A model generated the notes under the pieces. It ran no database searches, was not told where the DNA came from, and saw only the letters and a list, made by a program, of their open reading frames with translations. Below, piece after piece: positions 32,908 to 45,036 of a stretch of 64,000 nt of DNA. This DNA comes from Pterois miles. Taxonomy: Eukaryota > Chordata > Actinopteri > Perciformes > Scorpaenidae. The position numbers were made by a program, and so were the translations under genes. Every line of letters starts with the position of its first letter. Within the stretch, counting starts at the first letter, position 1. The DNA lies in assembly GCA_947000775.1 (NCBI GenBank), contig CAMQGK010000341.1:6586501-6650500 (forward strand), given 5' to 3'.

Positions 32908-35900
32908 ATGGCAGTAGTGAAGCTCTCTGTCAGCGACCTGCCCCAGGTCACCCGAGCCCTAAACTTCATCCAGGTCCAGCTCGCTGAGCTGGTCCAAAAC
33001 TGTGGCAACATGCGGCAGAAGGGCCTGGTCAGCAACAGCTGCATTTTGGAGCTGGAAAACAAACTGCAGAAGGTCCTCCACGAGGTAGGCTTCTCATCTT
33101 GGAGCCATTTTTTCTCAGCTGATTCGCCTCTTTATACATTGTTAAAACTTCAGATAACAAACAGAAAACTTTGGACAAAGCATCAATCAGATTGGACAGA
33201 TATTTAATAAAAATAAATACACTTTTAAAATCTTATTAACAAGGCATTATGATGACGACTTAGCCTACTTCAGTAGTACGTGATGGATAAATAATAAATC
33301 GTCTTGTCATTCGCAACCTGTTTCTGCAAAAACAAAAATCCCATAACCACTCTCACTGAAATGTTGTTTAAAGCAGACATATAAAAAACCCTCACTTGTC
33401 AGTGCTTGTGCACATCCATTTGAGTATCTGGAGTACCTACCAACCTGCAAACTACATTTTAAAAGGTGTACTATATTTGTCACAACCAATCAGAGCAGAC
33501 TGGGTTTTTTTTTCAAAAGGGGGGCTTAAAAAGACAGGCCTGAAATGAAGCATCTCAGACAGAGGGTGAATGCAACTACGGGTATTTTTAAGACCCTGCA
33601 ATGACATTTTGGTAATGATTTAATCTAATGAATTTAATCATTGTAGTTGTACGTGTTCACTTCTATTCTTATGGACTGCAAAGCAATATCCAGTTGTAAT
33701 ATGATTATTTTCATAACTCCACTGAAGATGAATTTAAATTTAAAGTATTACACAGTCCCATTGGAGCCACTAAAAAAGGCTTCTTTTCTGATATAACTTC
33801 AGCTCAATATACATTTTGTATTTCAACTTTTTTGTCCTTCCTGTGTTTGATTTAGATCTGCGCAGTCTGCAGGCCTCCTCCGGTAAAACCGGTGAAGGAT
33901 GACTTTGACATCGGCAAATACATCGCCAGAGGTGCCTTTGGGTGAGTAAGACAGACTGCTCTCTTTGTGTTCACACTGACTCTTTAGATAGTGCAGAGAG
34001 TCCAGTCAAAACAGAAATGAACCTGAAATGTGTCGTAGAGTTATTTTGTTCCAACTGGACAGTTTCTTTTTGAATCAGAGCTGATATTCAGCCATAGAAG
34101 GTGCTCACATTTCCTTTTCCCTCTTGTTAAGGAGTGTAAACGTTGTGCGCCACAAGAAGAGTCAGCAGATCTTTGCCATGAAGCAGATCAAGCTGCTTTC
34201 TCAGAGACACAGGGATTTCATCCTGATGGAGCGCGACATCCTCGTCTTCCTTGACAGCCCTTTTGTCGTCTCCATGTTCTGCGCATTTGACACAACGACT
34301 CACATGTACATGGTGATGGAGTATGTGGGAGGTAAGGAGCTTGTTTTGGATTGGTCACACATGCATATACACTATATCCACTGTACACACGTGACACACT
34401 CTAAGAAGACCTAAACATAGCAGCTGACCTGTTATGTCTCTCTCTGACCTTGTAGGTGGGAATCTTGGGAACGTACTGGACAAAAGTCGGCGTTTAAGTG
34501 TGTGGAGATCCCGCTTCTACATCGCAGAGGTCGTCTTGGCATTAGAGTACATCCACAGCCGCGGCATCATCCACAGAGACCTCAAACCTGACAAGTGAGT
34601 GGAGCAAAACTTACAGAAAGTCTCCCAGTACTAATATTTTGACACAATCTTGAGGCATATAGTGTAACACGAGACATGTTCTGCTTCCCTCCATTGTAGT
34701 CTTCTGATCACAACCACAGGACACATCAAGGTTGCTGATTTCGGGGTGTCCAAGTGTGGGTCAATGAACATAACCTGTCGGACTAAAAAAGACTGTCAGC
34801 GAGTTGCCAGAGAGTTCACTGACAACGAGGTTAGTCTCCTCTTTTCTTCACTTATTTAAACACGTGTAAATCCTGTTATATGTATTTTCCTACTTCACTT
34901 ACCATTTCTTCCCCTCTTTCATGTCCTACAGGAGTGTGGCACGCCTGACTTTATAGCCCCTGAAGTGCTCAAACACACGGGCTATGGAAAGCCCGTAGAC
35001 TGGTGGGCCATAGGGATTATCCTCTTTAATTTCCTGTATGGCGCCCCACCTTTGAATTATCCCCAGGAAGATGACGAGGAAGACGACGAGGAAGATGACG
35101 ACAATGAGAGCAACACATTCATCATGCTCGAGGACGATGTCGAAAACTACAACTGTGCGATCAATGGTTAGAATCTTCAGATCCATTCATTATCTTCTCA
35201 TCACATGCAACCTTTCTACACATTCGTCATTCTAGCAGTTCTCAATGAATCTTTCTGCATTTTAAAAATGATTCAAAATGCACCCACTTTGTGAATTAAC
35301 GTTAAAATCTGGCACAAAGTAGCTTTCATTTCTTGTTTCTTTTAAATTTGGGATTTACATTTTTATGCTAGTTTTATGATGTTTTCCTCTAAGAATTATG
35401 TCATTCAGTCCCTTTGGTGATGTCAATTAAATGTAAATGTGTTTCTTTTCCAGATGACATCCCCTGGCCAGATACACGCTTTTCAATGCCGCAGGATGTC
35501 CTGAGCCTCATAAGTCGTCTTTTGGACAAGAACTGCGTGACACGTCTTGGTACAAGTAAGTGACAGCTTTACTAATGACAAACAACATGAGAAACAGAAA
35601 CTGTATTTTTATTAGAATACTAACTGATGCCATGGTTAGAGGGGAGCTACATATACAGTGTCCAACAAGTGTTGATGTACAAACTAAAGGTTGTTGTGTC
35701 ACTTCTTATCCAGGAGGTGCCAATGAGGTGAAAAGACACCCGTTCTTCAAGGATGTGGACTGGAGCGACCTCCTTAATCAGAAGGCTCCATTTATCCCTG
35801 TGGCAGAACCTGATGAGGAGTTTCAAAGTAGGTGCCAACGCAGACACACTGACAAAGGCTGCGGTCGAAAAGTCTTTTTCTCTTAGGAAGGTTCCTAACG

Positions 35901-38900
35901 GAGTGAAATGACTCGCAAGAATCTCAGTAGCAGCCGTGATAAGAGCTGCTCACAACCTCTAAATGCCAAGGAAAGGGGCTGCAGTGCTTCCTTTCCTATG
36001 TCCTTTAGCTTAGGATGCACTGGAGCGTCCTTTACCAAAGGAAAGGAGATCATGCCGTCCCACAATTCCTTGCAGCCATAACATTTAGAGTGACGCATCA
36101 ATCTGCTGTTCATGAAAACAAATAATATGCTTATGTTGCATATTGTAGCGTATTATGTTGGCTTGTTAGTGGACAGTGACATCCATCTGGTTTCAAGTCA
36201 TTTTGAATTATTTATTAATTTTGAACATGTAAAACAAACAAGAATAACAAATAAAATGAACAGTAAACATATAGCAAACTTTCAATAAACAAATAATCAA
36301 TATCTGTAAAGAAACATTACATGTCCAAAATGGAATGGGAAGAGTTCAGTCTACACATGGTCCTCCCCCTTCTCCATAACTCAATATTTAAAATATATTC
36401 CTTTTTTATTCATTTTTTATTAAGTCATATTTTTCACCGCTCCACGTTAGGCCAGATAACTATTATATGTTGATGTGAAGTGTTCCAGCAGCAGAATGAC
36501 CTGTGGTATCTCTGAAGTCCTCATGAATTTTTCTTCACCTTTCCTTCATCTCATGACGTTTTCCATTGAGGTCAAGGAAAAGTGGATAGGAAATGACATC
36601 ATTTTATGACTCTTCGACCACAGCCTCATGTCTGACGTTGTTTTGTCGGTAATGTCTGGTGTGAATTTCAATTTGGATAAATATGTCAGTCTTTCCCATC
36701 ACTTAACACGCGTTAATTGTTGCAGCATATCCTCCAGTGCTGTCCGACGTCAGCTCCGATGATGATGACGATGATGATGATTATGATGATGATGATTACC
36801 AGCATGAATCATCTGCAGAGCCAGCGGACTTCTGCTATGTTGCCTTCCGCTTCAAGGAGGTAGGCTACAGTTTTCCTCCAGCTCCTCACCTCTCACTGCT
36901 GGTTGAGACTGTATTAATCGGTTTCTCACTACTGAATGAACATTGAATAGAAATAACTGACAGCGGTTTTCTCTTAAATCTCCAGCAGCACAGCAGCCCC
37001 CCGCCCATGTCCACCTGCAGGCCGATGAATCGGGACCTGTTGTCAGAACCGGACGACTCCGGTGTGGACAGTGTTGAATACTCCGTCAAGGAGGCCTCCG
37101 TTAAGAAAGGCATCAAAAACTACACCATGGACTTGTCCAAAGAGGACGACTCCGTTAAGAAAGGCATCAAAAACTACACCATGGACTTGTCCAAAGAGGA
37201 CGACTCCGTTAAGAAAGGCATCAAAAACTACACCATGGACTTGTCCAAAGAGGACGACTCCGTGAAGAAAGGCATCAAAAACTGCACCATGGACTTGTCC
37301 AAAGAGGACGACTCTGTGAAGAAAGGCATCAAAAACTACACCATGGACTTGTCCAAAGAGAAGAAAGGCATCAAAAACTACACCATGGACTTGTCCAAAG
37401 AGGAAGACTCCGTTAAGAAAGGCATCAAAAACTGCACCATGGACTTGTCCAAAGAGGACGACTCCGTGAAGAAAGGCATCAAAAACTACACCATGGACTT
37501 GTCCAAAGAGGACGACTCCGTGAAGAAAGGCATCAAAAACTACACCATGGACTTGTCCAAAGAGAACAAAGGCATCAAAAACTGCACCATGGACTTGTCC
37601 AAAAAGAAGAAAGGCATCAAAAACTGCACCATGGACTTGTCCAAAGAGAAGAAAGGCATCAAAAACTGCACCATGGACTTGTCCAAAGAGGACGACTCCG
37701 TGAAGAAAGGCGTCAAAAACTACACCATGGACTTGTCCAAAGAGGACGACTCCGTTAAGAAAGGCGTCAAAAACTACACCATGGACTTGTCCAAAGAGGA
37801 CGACTCCGTGAAGAAAGGCATCAAAAACTGCACCATGGACTTGTCCAAAGAGGACGACTCCGTGAAGAAAGGCAACAAAAACTGCACCATGGACTTGTCC
37901 AAAGAGGACGACTCCGTGAAGAAAGGCAACAAAAACTACACCATGGACTTGTCCAAAGAGGACGACTCCGTTAAGAAAGGCATCAAAAACTGCACCATGG
38001 ACTTGTTCAAAGAGAAGAAAGGCATCAAAAACTACACCATGGACTTGTCCAAAGAGGACGACTCTGTGAAGAAAGGCATCAAAAACTACACCATGGACTT
38101 GTCCAAAGAGAAGAAAGGCATCAAAAACTGCACCATGGACTTGTCCACAGATGACTCTGTGAAGAAAGGCATCAAAAATTGCACCATGGACTTGTCCAAA
38201 GAGGACGACTCCGTTAAGAAAGGCGTCAAAAACTGCACCATGGACTTGTCCAAAGAGGACGACTCCGTGAAGAAAGGCATCAAAAACTACACCATGGACT
38301 TGTTCAAAGAGGAGAAAGTCATCAAAAACTACTCCATGGACTTGTCCAAAGAGGACGACTCCGTGAAGAAAGGCATCAAAAACTACACCATGGACTTGTC
38401 CAAAGAGGACGACTCTGTGAAGAAAGGCATCAAAAACTGCACCATGGACTTGTCCAAAGAGAAGAAAGGCATCAAAAACTGCACCATGGACTTGTCCAAA
38501 GAGGACGACTCCGTGAAGAAAGGCGTCAAAAACTACACCATGGACTTGTCCAAAGAGGACGACTCCGTGAAGAAAGGCATCAAAAACTGCACCATGGACT
38601 TGTCCAAAGAGGACGACTCCGTGAAGAAAGGCAACAAAAACTGCACCATGGACTTGTCCAAAGAGGACGACTCCGTGAAGAAAGGCAACAAAAACTGCAC
38701 CATGGACTTGTCCAAAGAGGACGACTCCATTAAGAAAGGCGTCAAAAACTACACCATGGACTTGTCCAAAGAGGACGACTCTGGTGAGGACAGCGTTGAA
38801 TACTCTTTCGAGGACAACTTTGTTGAGGACAATGACCATCGTAATGTTGATGGCAATGTTGATGACAAAACCCTGTCAAAGCTAAATCCTCTCCTTATTC

Positions 38901-38992
38901 CCAGTCCAGAGACAAAATTCATGGACCTCTTGAGGAGTGCAATCAAGCCAATGATGTGGCTGACCCTCAGCTTTGGTGCACTGTGGGACTAA
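32908..38992 (+). CDS. MAST-like serine/threonine kinase with repeat tail, copy 3 (1107 aa)
   Basis: Coding exons: 32908-33084, 33856-33941, 34132-34331, 34456-34594, 34700-34829, 34932-35166, 35454-35555, 35714-35827, 36726-36859, 36986-38992; frame continuous (3324 nt). The acidic loop exon has 12 extra nt, giving EDDEEDDEEDDDNE in place of EDDEEDDDNE. The acceptor before coding exon 3 is TTAAG, not the TTCAG of copies 1 and 2; it still satisfies AG but is a weaker context, so this exon may be spliced less efficiently. The tail has 33 repeat units. Catalytic motifs are unchanged. Confidence 0.85.
37097..38767 (+). repeat. Coding minisatellite of kinase copy 3 (33 units)
   Basis: A truncated first unit, 23 long units, eight short units and one TDDSV unit. 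A run near the end (short, GVKNY, GIKNC, GNKNC, GNKNC; about 38456-38713) repeats the order of an earlier run (about 37637-37965), which indicates that a block of several units was copied within the array. Confidence 0.97.
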
Positions 38993-39031
38993 TAAAGGAA
39001 TATCTTATCTTATCTTATCTTATCTTATCTT
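38979..39031 (+). terminator. LINE-tail-like stop, poly(A) signal and TATCT repeat, copy 3
   Basis: Stop at 38990-38992 overlaps AATAAA at 38991-38996; six ATCTT repeats. Confidence 0.75.
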
Positions 39032-39388
39032 TGATAGCATGTAGAAGATTCTAGAGGCCGATGAGCCGGGTTCTGTGTGTGTGTTTGTATATATGTATAT
39101 AAATAATTTATAAATAAAAAAATGAAAAATGACAGTGGATGTAATGAATCTTTCTGAATATAACAATAACGCTAACTAGTTAAGAGTAGCCATTAGTGAG
39201 CGTACAGTGGAGACACATAAAAAGCAAAAATAGTATTTTGGATTTTCACTATTACATTATTCTCTACTGTGGCGAGCAAGATTAACATTTGTTTTTCATT
39301 GAGGGATGCCAGTTTTATGACAAACAAAGTTTTGGCATTTATACTCAAAAAATAAGGACTTCACCATGTGCATAATAGATGACAGCGG

Positions 39389-39569
39389 GGCTGACTGCGG
39401 CTCAGAGGGTAGAGCAGGTCGTCCGCCATTTGGAAGCTCGTGGTTCCATTCCCGGTTGCTCCGGTCACACGTCGAGCAAGACACTTAAACCCAAATAGCT
39501 CCTGAAGGCATAGCCATCAGTGTGTGAATGACTATTTAGATTAGAAAGTTGGCACTTTGCATGGCAGCC
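39389..39569 (+). mobile_element. tRNA-derived SINE fragment, unit 3
   Basis: Same as unit 1. Just upstream, a CTCTCTACTG run is shortened by two bases, shared with unit 4. Confidence 0.65.
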
Positions 39570-40374
39570 TCTGCTCAGTGCTGATTTATTTGTCACACAA
39601 CTTACGTACTAAATTAACGCCACTTCCGGCATTATTTTCAGCCAAACTGCGATCTTTTCCTCAGCCTAACTGAGGAGTTTTCTTGTCTAAATCTAATGTT
39701 ATAATACTGGAATGGGATCCAGTTGTTCCCAGTGTTTTCCCTGTGTTTCCCCTGCCCTTTTGTTTCTCGTCCTGTCTTCCCTTGTCTGTGTCCATGTATG
39801 GAAGTGTTTGTGCAGGTGAGCGTGGCCTCCAGTCTCCTCCCTGGGGCGGTTGGAGCTGGCACACCTGACCGCAATCTCCAGATATTCAACCCCTGCAGTA
39901 TATCTGCCTGAGCTTACCTTCCATTCTTCACCAGATCGTTCAGTCACCCACCGTGCTAGCACACGTCTCAGGCCAAATACCTTTTGAACCTTGATTTTTC
40001 TTCGAGTGAGAGTTTTTGTACAAATCTGTCTTTTCCTGTGTCCGGTGCTGCTGTCTGCCAGCCTCTCCTGCTCCCTCACCTGCTACTCGCCTGCCTGCCT
40101 CCACTTCCCGATAGTCCACCACAGTAAACAGGGGGGTCTACACTTTGAAGTGATGCATGAATACTAACTCTGCATGAATTTTGTAATTAAAGATCCACTA
40201 CAGGTGCTCCAGCTCCCCAGTTTCATTACCACTAATTGAAGCCAATTACTTTCCAGGCTGTGTGGGTGCATGGATATAAACAGTACAGTAAACAGGGGGG
40301 TCTATGGCAAACATGGCCAATGCAGCCTTGCAGCAATCATGTTTACATGTCAAGGTGTGTCAGGGGTTGGAACT
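39570..40374. other. Unidentified repeat-like block, unit 3
   Basis: Equivalent of 9691-10495; no gene seen. Confidence 0.4.
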
Positions 40375-41021
40375 AGGGCTGTCAAAGTTAACGCGATAAT
40401 AACGTGTTAACGCAAATTTGCTTTAAATTCGCCACTGATTTGTTTAACTCATTAATGCAATCAAGATTTCGGAGGGTGTAGCGGACTCAGTTTAATGGTA
40501 GAGTAAAGATACTGGTCTCACATAAAACTTGAAAACCATGAATCCATTGGTACTAACTAGTCATAGTTGACACCACAAGCTAGTCATACTAGCTTGTTGT
40601 GAAGGAGGTTAAATAACGCTCTGAACTTGTCCTAAATTTTGGTGAGGAAAAACTTCTCAAAGGGCTCCCTTGACCTCTGACCTCAATGAAAATGGGTTCT
40701 TTGGGTACCCATGAGTCTGCATTTTACAGACAGGATTTTATGATAATCGCATTGCAGCTTCAGTACACTGACACACTGACAGCTGTTGTTGCCTGTTGGG
40801 CTTGAGTTTGACATGTTAAGATTGGAGCATATTTTTATACTAAATATTATTGTTTTATGATTTCCAGTTATGAATATATATCATACAACATATTCACCCA
40901 CTCTCATGTTGATAAGGGTATAAATACTTGACAAATCTCCTTTAAAGAACATTTTGAGCAGATGAATGAACTGATTAATTCGCGACTAATTGTGATTAAC
41001 TATTTGAATCGACTGGCAGGT
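40375..41021. mobile_element. Nonautonomous hAT-like MITE, unit 3
   Basis: Same element with private substitutions (GGGTATAAATAC near 40917 and CTGATTAATTC near 40971). Confidence 0.7.
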
Positions 41022-41249
41022 TTAGTTTGAACATTTGGAAAAGCTAACTCTCCTGCTGACACATTTCCGTCCAGCAACATTACATCTCTGATCTGGATGT
41101 CAGTGCACAGCCTGCCCACGAAGGTTCACAGCTAAACTCAAGCACACCTCTCAGCAATATTTTCCTGAGAGTTCACACTCATCAGTGTGTATTGCTAATC
41201 TTCTTATTCCACTGACAGTCGGATTACCTGACTGCTGATTTGTTAAGAA

Positions 41250-42834
41250 GAATAAGAGAATAAGATATTCCTTTATTAGTCCCACAGTGGGGAAATTTAC
41301 ACGTTACAGCAGCAATACAAATAAAATAAATTAGTATATACATAATAGAAAATAGAAAAAAAGTAAAGAGAAAAAATGTGTCCATCATATCAATGATATA
41401 ATTGTACATAAAGTCCTTATTGCACTTATGTCCGGTGAGTTTGTTGTGAATGTGACTGTGATTGTGGTCTACTGGGAGCAGTGCTGGTTGTGGAGTCTAA
41501 CAGCTGCAGGCAGGAAGGACCTTCTGTAACGCTCCTTCGTACACTTAGGGTGTAGCAGCCTGTCACTGAAGGAGCTCTCCAGAGCTCTGATGGTGTCTCT
41601 CATGGGGTGGGAGTCCTTCTCCATCATGGATGACAGCTTAGCCGTCATCCTCCTCTCTCCCACCACCTGCACTGTGTCCAGAGAGCATCCCAGGACAGAG
41701 CTGGCCCTTTTGATGATCTTATCCAGCCTCTTCCTGTCTGCAGCTGTGATGCTGCTGCCCCAGCAAACCACTCCATAAAATATGGCTGATGCCACAACAG
41801 TGTCATAAAAAGTTTTCACTAGTGTCCCCTGCACTCCAAAAGACCTCAGTCTCCTGAGCAGATACAGCCTGCTCTGGCCTTTCTTATGGAGTGCAGAGGA
41901 GTTTGTTGTCCAGTCCAGTTTATTGTTCAGGTGAACACCCAGGTATTTATAAGATGTCACCATCTCAATGTCTGATCCCTGGATGTTCACCAGTGTTGGA
42001 GGGGGATGAGTTTGCCTGCGGAAATCCACCACCAGCTCTTTAGTTTTCCCTGCGTTGATCTGGAGGTGGTTCCGCAGGCACCAGTTCACAAAGTCCTGGG
42101 AAAGTTCTCTGTACTCCCCATCGTCCCCATCAGTGATGAGGCCGACGATAGCAGAGTCATCAGAGAACTTCTGCAGGTGGCAGGTTGGTGAGTTGTAAGT
42201 GAAGTCTGCAGTGTAGAGCGTGAAGAGGAACGGAGCCAGAACCGTTCCCTGCGGGGCCCCCACACTGCAGACCACCGTGTCTGAAATGAAGTCCTGTGTC
42301 CTCACAAACTGTGGGCGGTTTGTGAGGTAGTCCAGTATCCAGGATGTAAGATGTTGATCTACCCCTGCAGTCTCCAGTTTGTCCCCCAGAAGTGTCGGCT
42401 GGATGGTGTTGAAAGCACTGGAGAAATCAAAGAACATGATCCTCACAGTGCTCCCAGGCTTCTCCAGGTGAGACAGAGCTCGGTCCACAAGGAAGATGAC
42501 GGCATCATCCACCCCAATGCCAGGTTGATAGGCAAACTGTAGTGGGTCCATGGATGGACTCACCACAGGGCGGAGATGTTGGAGGACCAGGCGCTCCAGG
42601 GCCTTCATCAGGTGGGATGTTAATGCCACCGGCCTGAAGCTGCTGGGGTCCTTGGGGTGTGGGGTCTTGGGCACAGGTACCACGCAGGCTGTCTTCCACA
42701 GTTGTGGTACCTTCCTCAGCTTCAGGCTCAGGTTGAATAGACGTCCAAAAGTCCCACACAGCTGATCTGCGCAGGACTTCAGGAGCCTGGAGCTGATGCC
42801 ATCTGGACCCGTAGCCTTCCTGTTGAATAAACCT
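41250..42834 (-). mobile_element. 5'-truncated LINE (Rex1/L2-like), unit 3
   Basis: Same truncation point and 3' end as in unit 1. Confidence 0.8.
41469..42824 (-). CDS. LINE reverse transcriptase, 5'-truncated open frame, unit 3
   Basis: Open frame with three replacements relative to units 1 and 2 (PPPTLV for PPPTPV, SDIEM for SDIEI, SITAAD for SITATD). Core motifs unchanged. Confidence 0.85.
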   Translation of the reverse strand, partial: NRKATGPDGISSRLLKSCADQLCGTFGRLFNLSLKLRKVPQLWKTACVVPVPKTPHPKDPSSFRPVALTSHLMKALERLVLQHLRPVVSPSMDPLQFAYQPGIGVDDAVIFLVDRALSHLEKPGSTVRIMFFDFSSAFNTIQPTLLGDKLETAGVDQHLTSWILDYLTNRPQFVRTQDFISDTVVCSVGAPQGTVLAPFLFTLYTADFTYNSPTCHLQKFSDDSAIVGLITDGDDGEYRELSQDFVNWCLRNHLQINAGKTKELVVDFRRQTHPPPTLVNIQGSDIEMVTSYKYLGVHLNNKLDWTTNSSALHKKGQSRLYLLRRLRSFGVQGTLVKTFYDTVVASAIFYGVVCWGSSITAADRKRLDKIIKRASSVLGCSLDTVQVVGERRMTAKLSSMMEKDSHPMRDTIRALESSFSDRLLHPKCTKERYRRSFLPAAVRLHNQHCSQ

Positions 42835-43878
42835 CTGTGTGTTTTCCCTCTCCTTCTTCCCTCAAGCTCTCTTTATCTTGCGAGTGTGTCCAGACAGACG
42901 ATGCAGCCAGTAATCATTTGGTTGCAGCTGGTAGTATGGCAAAATTGCATCATATCCAAGAGTTCCATCTTAGACCCGCCATGAATACTATCTGAAGACA
43001 TTCACGGACATGTTCTGCTCATTTTCTTGTCTGCAGGAGACGCTTTGTTTGCTTGAGTGAAACATTCCTGTAAGAACTTGCATAACAATGATGCTCATTT
43101 AGCAGGGCTGGATAGTCTCCTACATCACATAGTGCTGTGTTTGTTCTTTATATTAAGCATGCATGCAGAATTTGGAATATCTCTGCTAATTAACCTTGTG
43201 GTGTTAATTTGTGCAAAGCTTTCTAGATTGTAAATGGCCTCTCACAGCTGCTCTGTAATGCTTGTCTGCTCCGTGTGCAACAGTTGCAAGTAAAACACCG
43301 GTCTCAGAGTGTGTAAACCGGCAAAAACAAAGGCCCTCATCTGTATCCCCTCTCAAATATGCATGCGTCCACATACACGCAAGCACAAAAACACGCTGGT
43401 CTTGTTCTTTCAACTCCCTCTGCAGCCCTGAAAATGCATTCAGCCCCGCTACTGCAATGGACAAAATGTTTTTTTGTTAATTTTCTCTGTTCTGCTCCAG
43501 TCGGTGCAATGGCTAAATTGCTGCTTATTAGAGGGGATGCGGCCACACAGTGTACTAGGTCCATCCTGTTCCCCAATGTATGGGAAATGACTCCACTATT
43601 ACGTGGAGGAAAGGAAAAGCATTAAGGGTGAGTGTATGCTGATGATGATCATGTGATGATTGTTGAATTCTTAAAGCAACCTAGAACTTGCACAAACTGA
43701 GTATGCATAATAAGTATACTCAATATGCAGTATAATAGAATAGTTTAAAAAATGAGTTCGTATTTTAGCACTTCTGGTTCCCTCGTCTGGAAGTCAACAA
43801 TACAAAAAACTGTTTTCTGAATGGGTTTTTAATCAGATTAAGATTTAATCAGATTTTAACGGTTTGTTTTATGACATA
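42835..43878. other. One-kilobase stretch without recognised features, unit 3
   Basis: No gene supported; groups with unit 2 by its CATGCATGCAGAAT variant. Confidence 0.4.
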
Positions 43879-44727
43879 CTGTCATAAAAAAAATAAAGGG
43901 AACACTAAAATATCCCATCCTAGATCTCAATGAATGAAATATTCCAGTTGAAAATCTTTATTCATTACTGTGGAATACATTGACAACAAAATAACATAAA
44001 TTATCAATGTAAATCCAAATTATTATCCCATAGAGGTCTGGATTTGGACTCATACTCAAAATAAAAGTAAAAAAATCACATTACAGGTTGATCTAACGTG
44101 AGTGGAAATTCCTCAAGACAAGTCAAATTGAGGCTCAGTAGTGTGTGTTGCCTCCACGTGCCTGTACGACCTCCCTACAACGCCTGGCCATGCTCCTGAT
44201 AAGGAGGCGGACGTTCTCCTGAGGGATCTCCTCCCAGACCTGGATTAAAGCATCAGTCAACTCCCGGACAGTCTGCGGTGCAACGTGGCGTTGGTGGATG
44301 GAACCAGACATGATGTCCCAGATGTGCTGGATTGGATTCAGGTCTGGAGCTGCTGACACGCTTCAGCCACATGAGACCGAGCATTGTCATGCATCAGAAG
44401 GAACCCAGGGCCCACTGCACCAGCATATGGTCTCACAGAGGGTCTGAGGATCTCATCCCGGTACCTAATGGCAGTCAGGGTAGCTCTGGCTAGCACATGG
44501 AGGGCTGTGTTCACCTCCACAGAAATGCCTCCCCGCACCATTCCTCACCCACCGCCAACTGGTCATGCTGGAGGATGTTGCAGGTAGCAGAAGGTTCTCC
44601 ACGGCGTCTCCAGACTGTCACGTCTGTCACATGTGCTCAGTGTGAACCTGCTCTCATGTGTGAAGAGCTCAGGGCGCTAATGGTGAATCTGCCAATCTTG
44701 GTGGGTTCTGGCAAATGCTGATCGCTT
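43879..44727 (-). pseudogene. Tc1-like transposase remnant across the unit 3/4 junction
   Basis: Same break pattern as the other copies; its two transposase frames (44135-44359 and 44338-44541) are identical in protein to those at the unit 2/3 junction. Confidence 0.85.
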
Positions 44728-44741
44728 GGCGATCGTTTATA

Positions 44742-45036
44742 CAGTGGATAGAAAAAGTCTAGGCACCCCTATTAAAATACCAGGTTTTTGTGATGTCAAA
44801 ACAAATGAGACCATGATAACTCATTTCAGAACTTTTCCACCTTTAATGTGACCAATAACCTGAACAATTCAAATGAAAAACAAAGTTTTGAAACTTACAA
44901 TAACCTGGTTGCATAAATATGTCCACCCTTAAACTAACACTTTGTTTGATGCACATTTTGATTCTATTACAGCACTCAGTCTTTTTGGGTAGGAGTCTAT
45001 CAGCATGGCTCATCTTGACTTGGTAATATCAAGTCA
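44742..45036. mobile_element. Terminal fragment of second DNA transposon, unit 4
   Basis: Carries the same diagnostic variants as the unit 3 fragment. Confidence 0.5.

Larger units (their letters stand above)
29431..44488. repeat. Tandem segmental duplication, unit 3 (15,058 bp)
   Basis: Colinear with units 1 and 2. Relative to unit 2 it has 76 more codons in the kinase last exon and a 12-bp in-frame insertion in the acidic loop exon. It shares these changes, and the AAG acceptor at 34129-34131, with unit 4. Confidence 0.95.
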
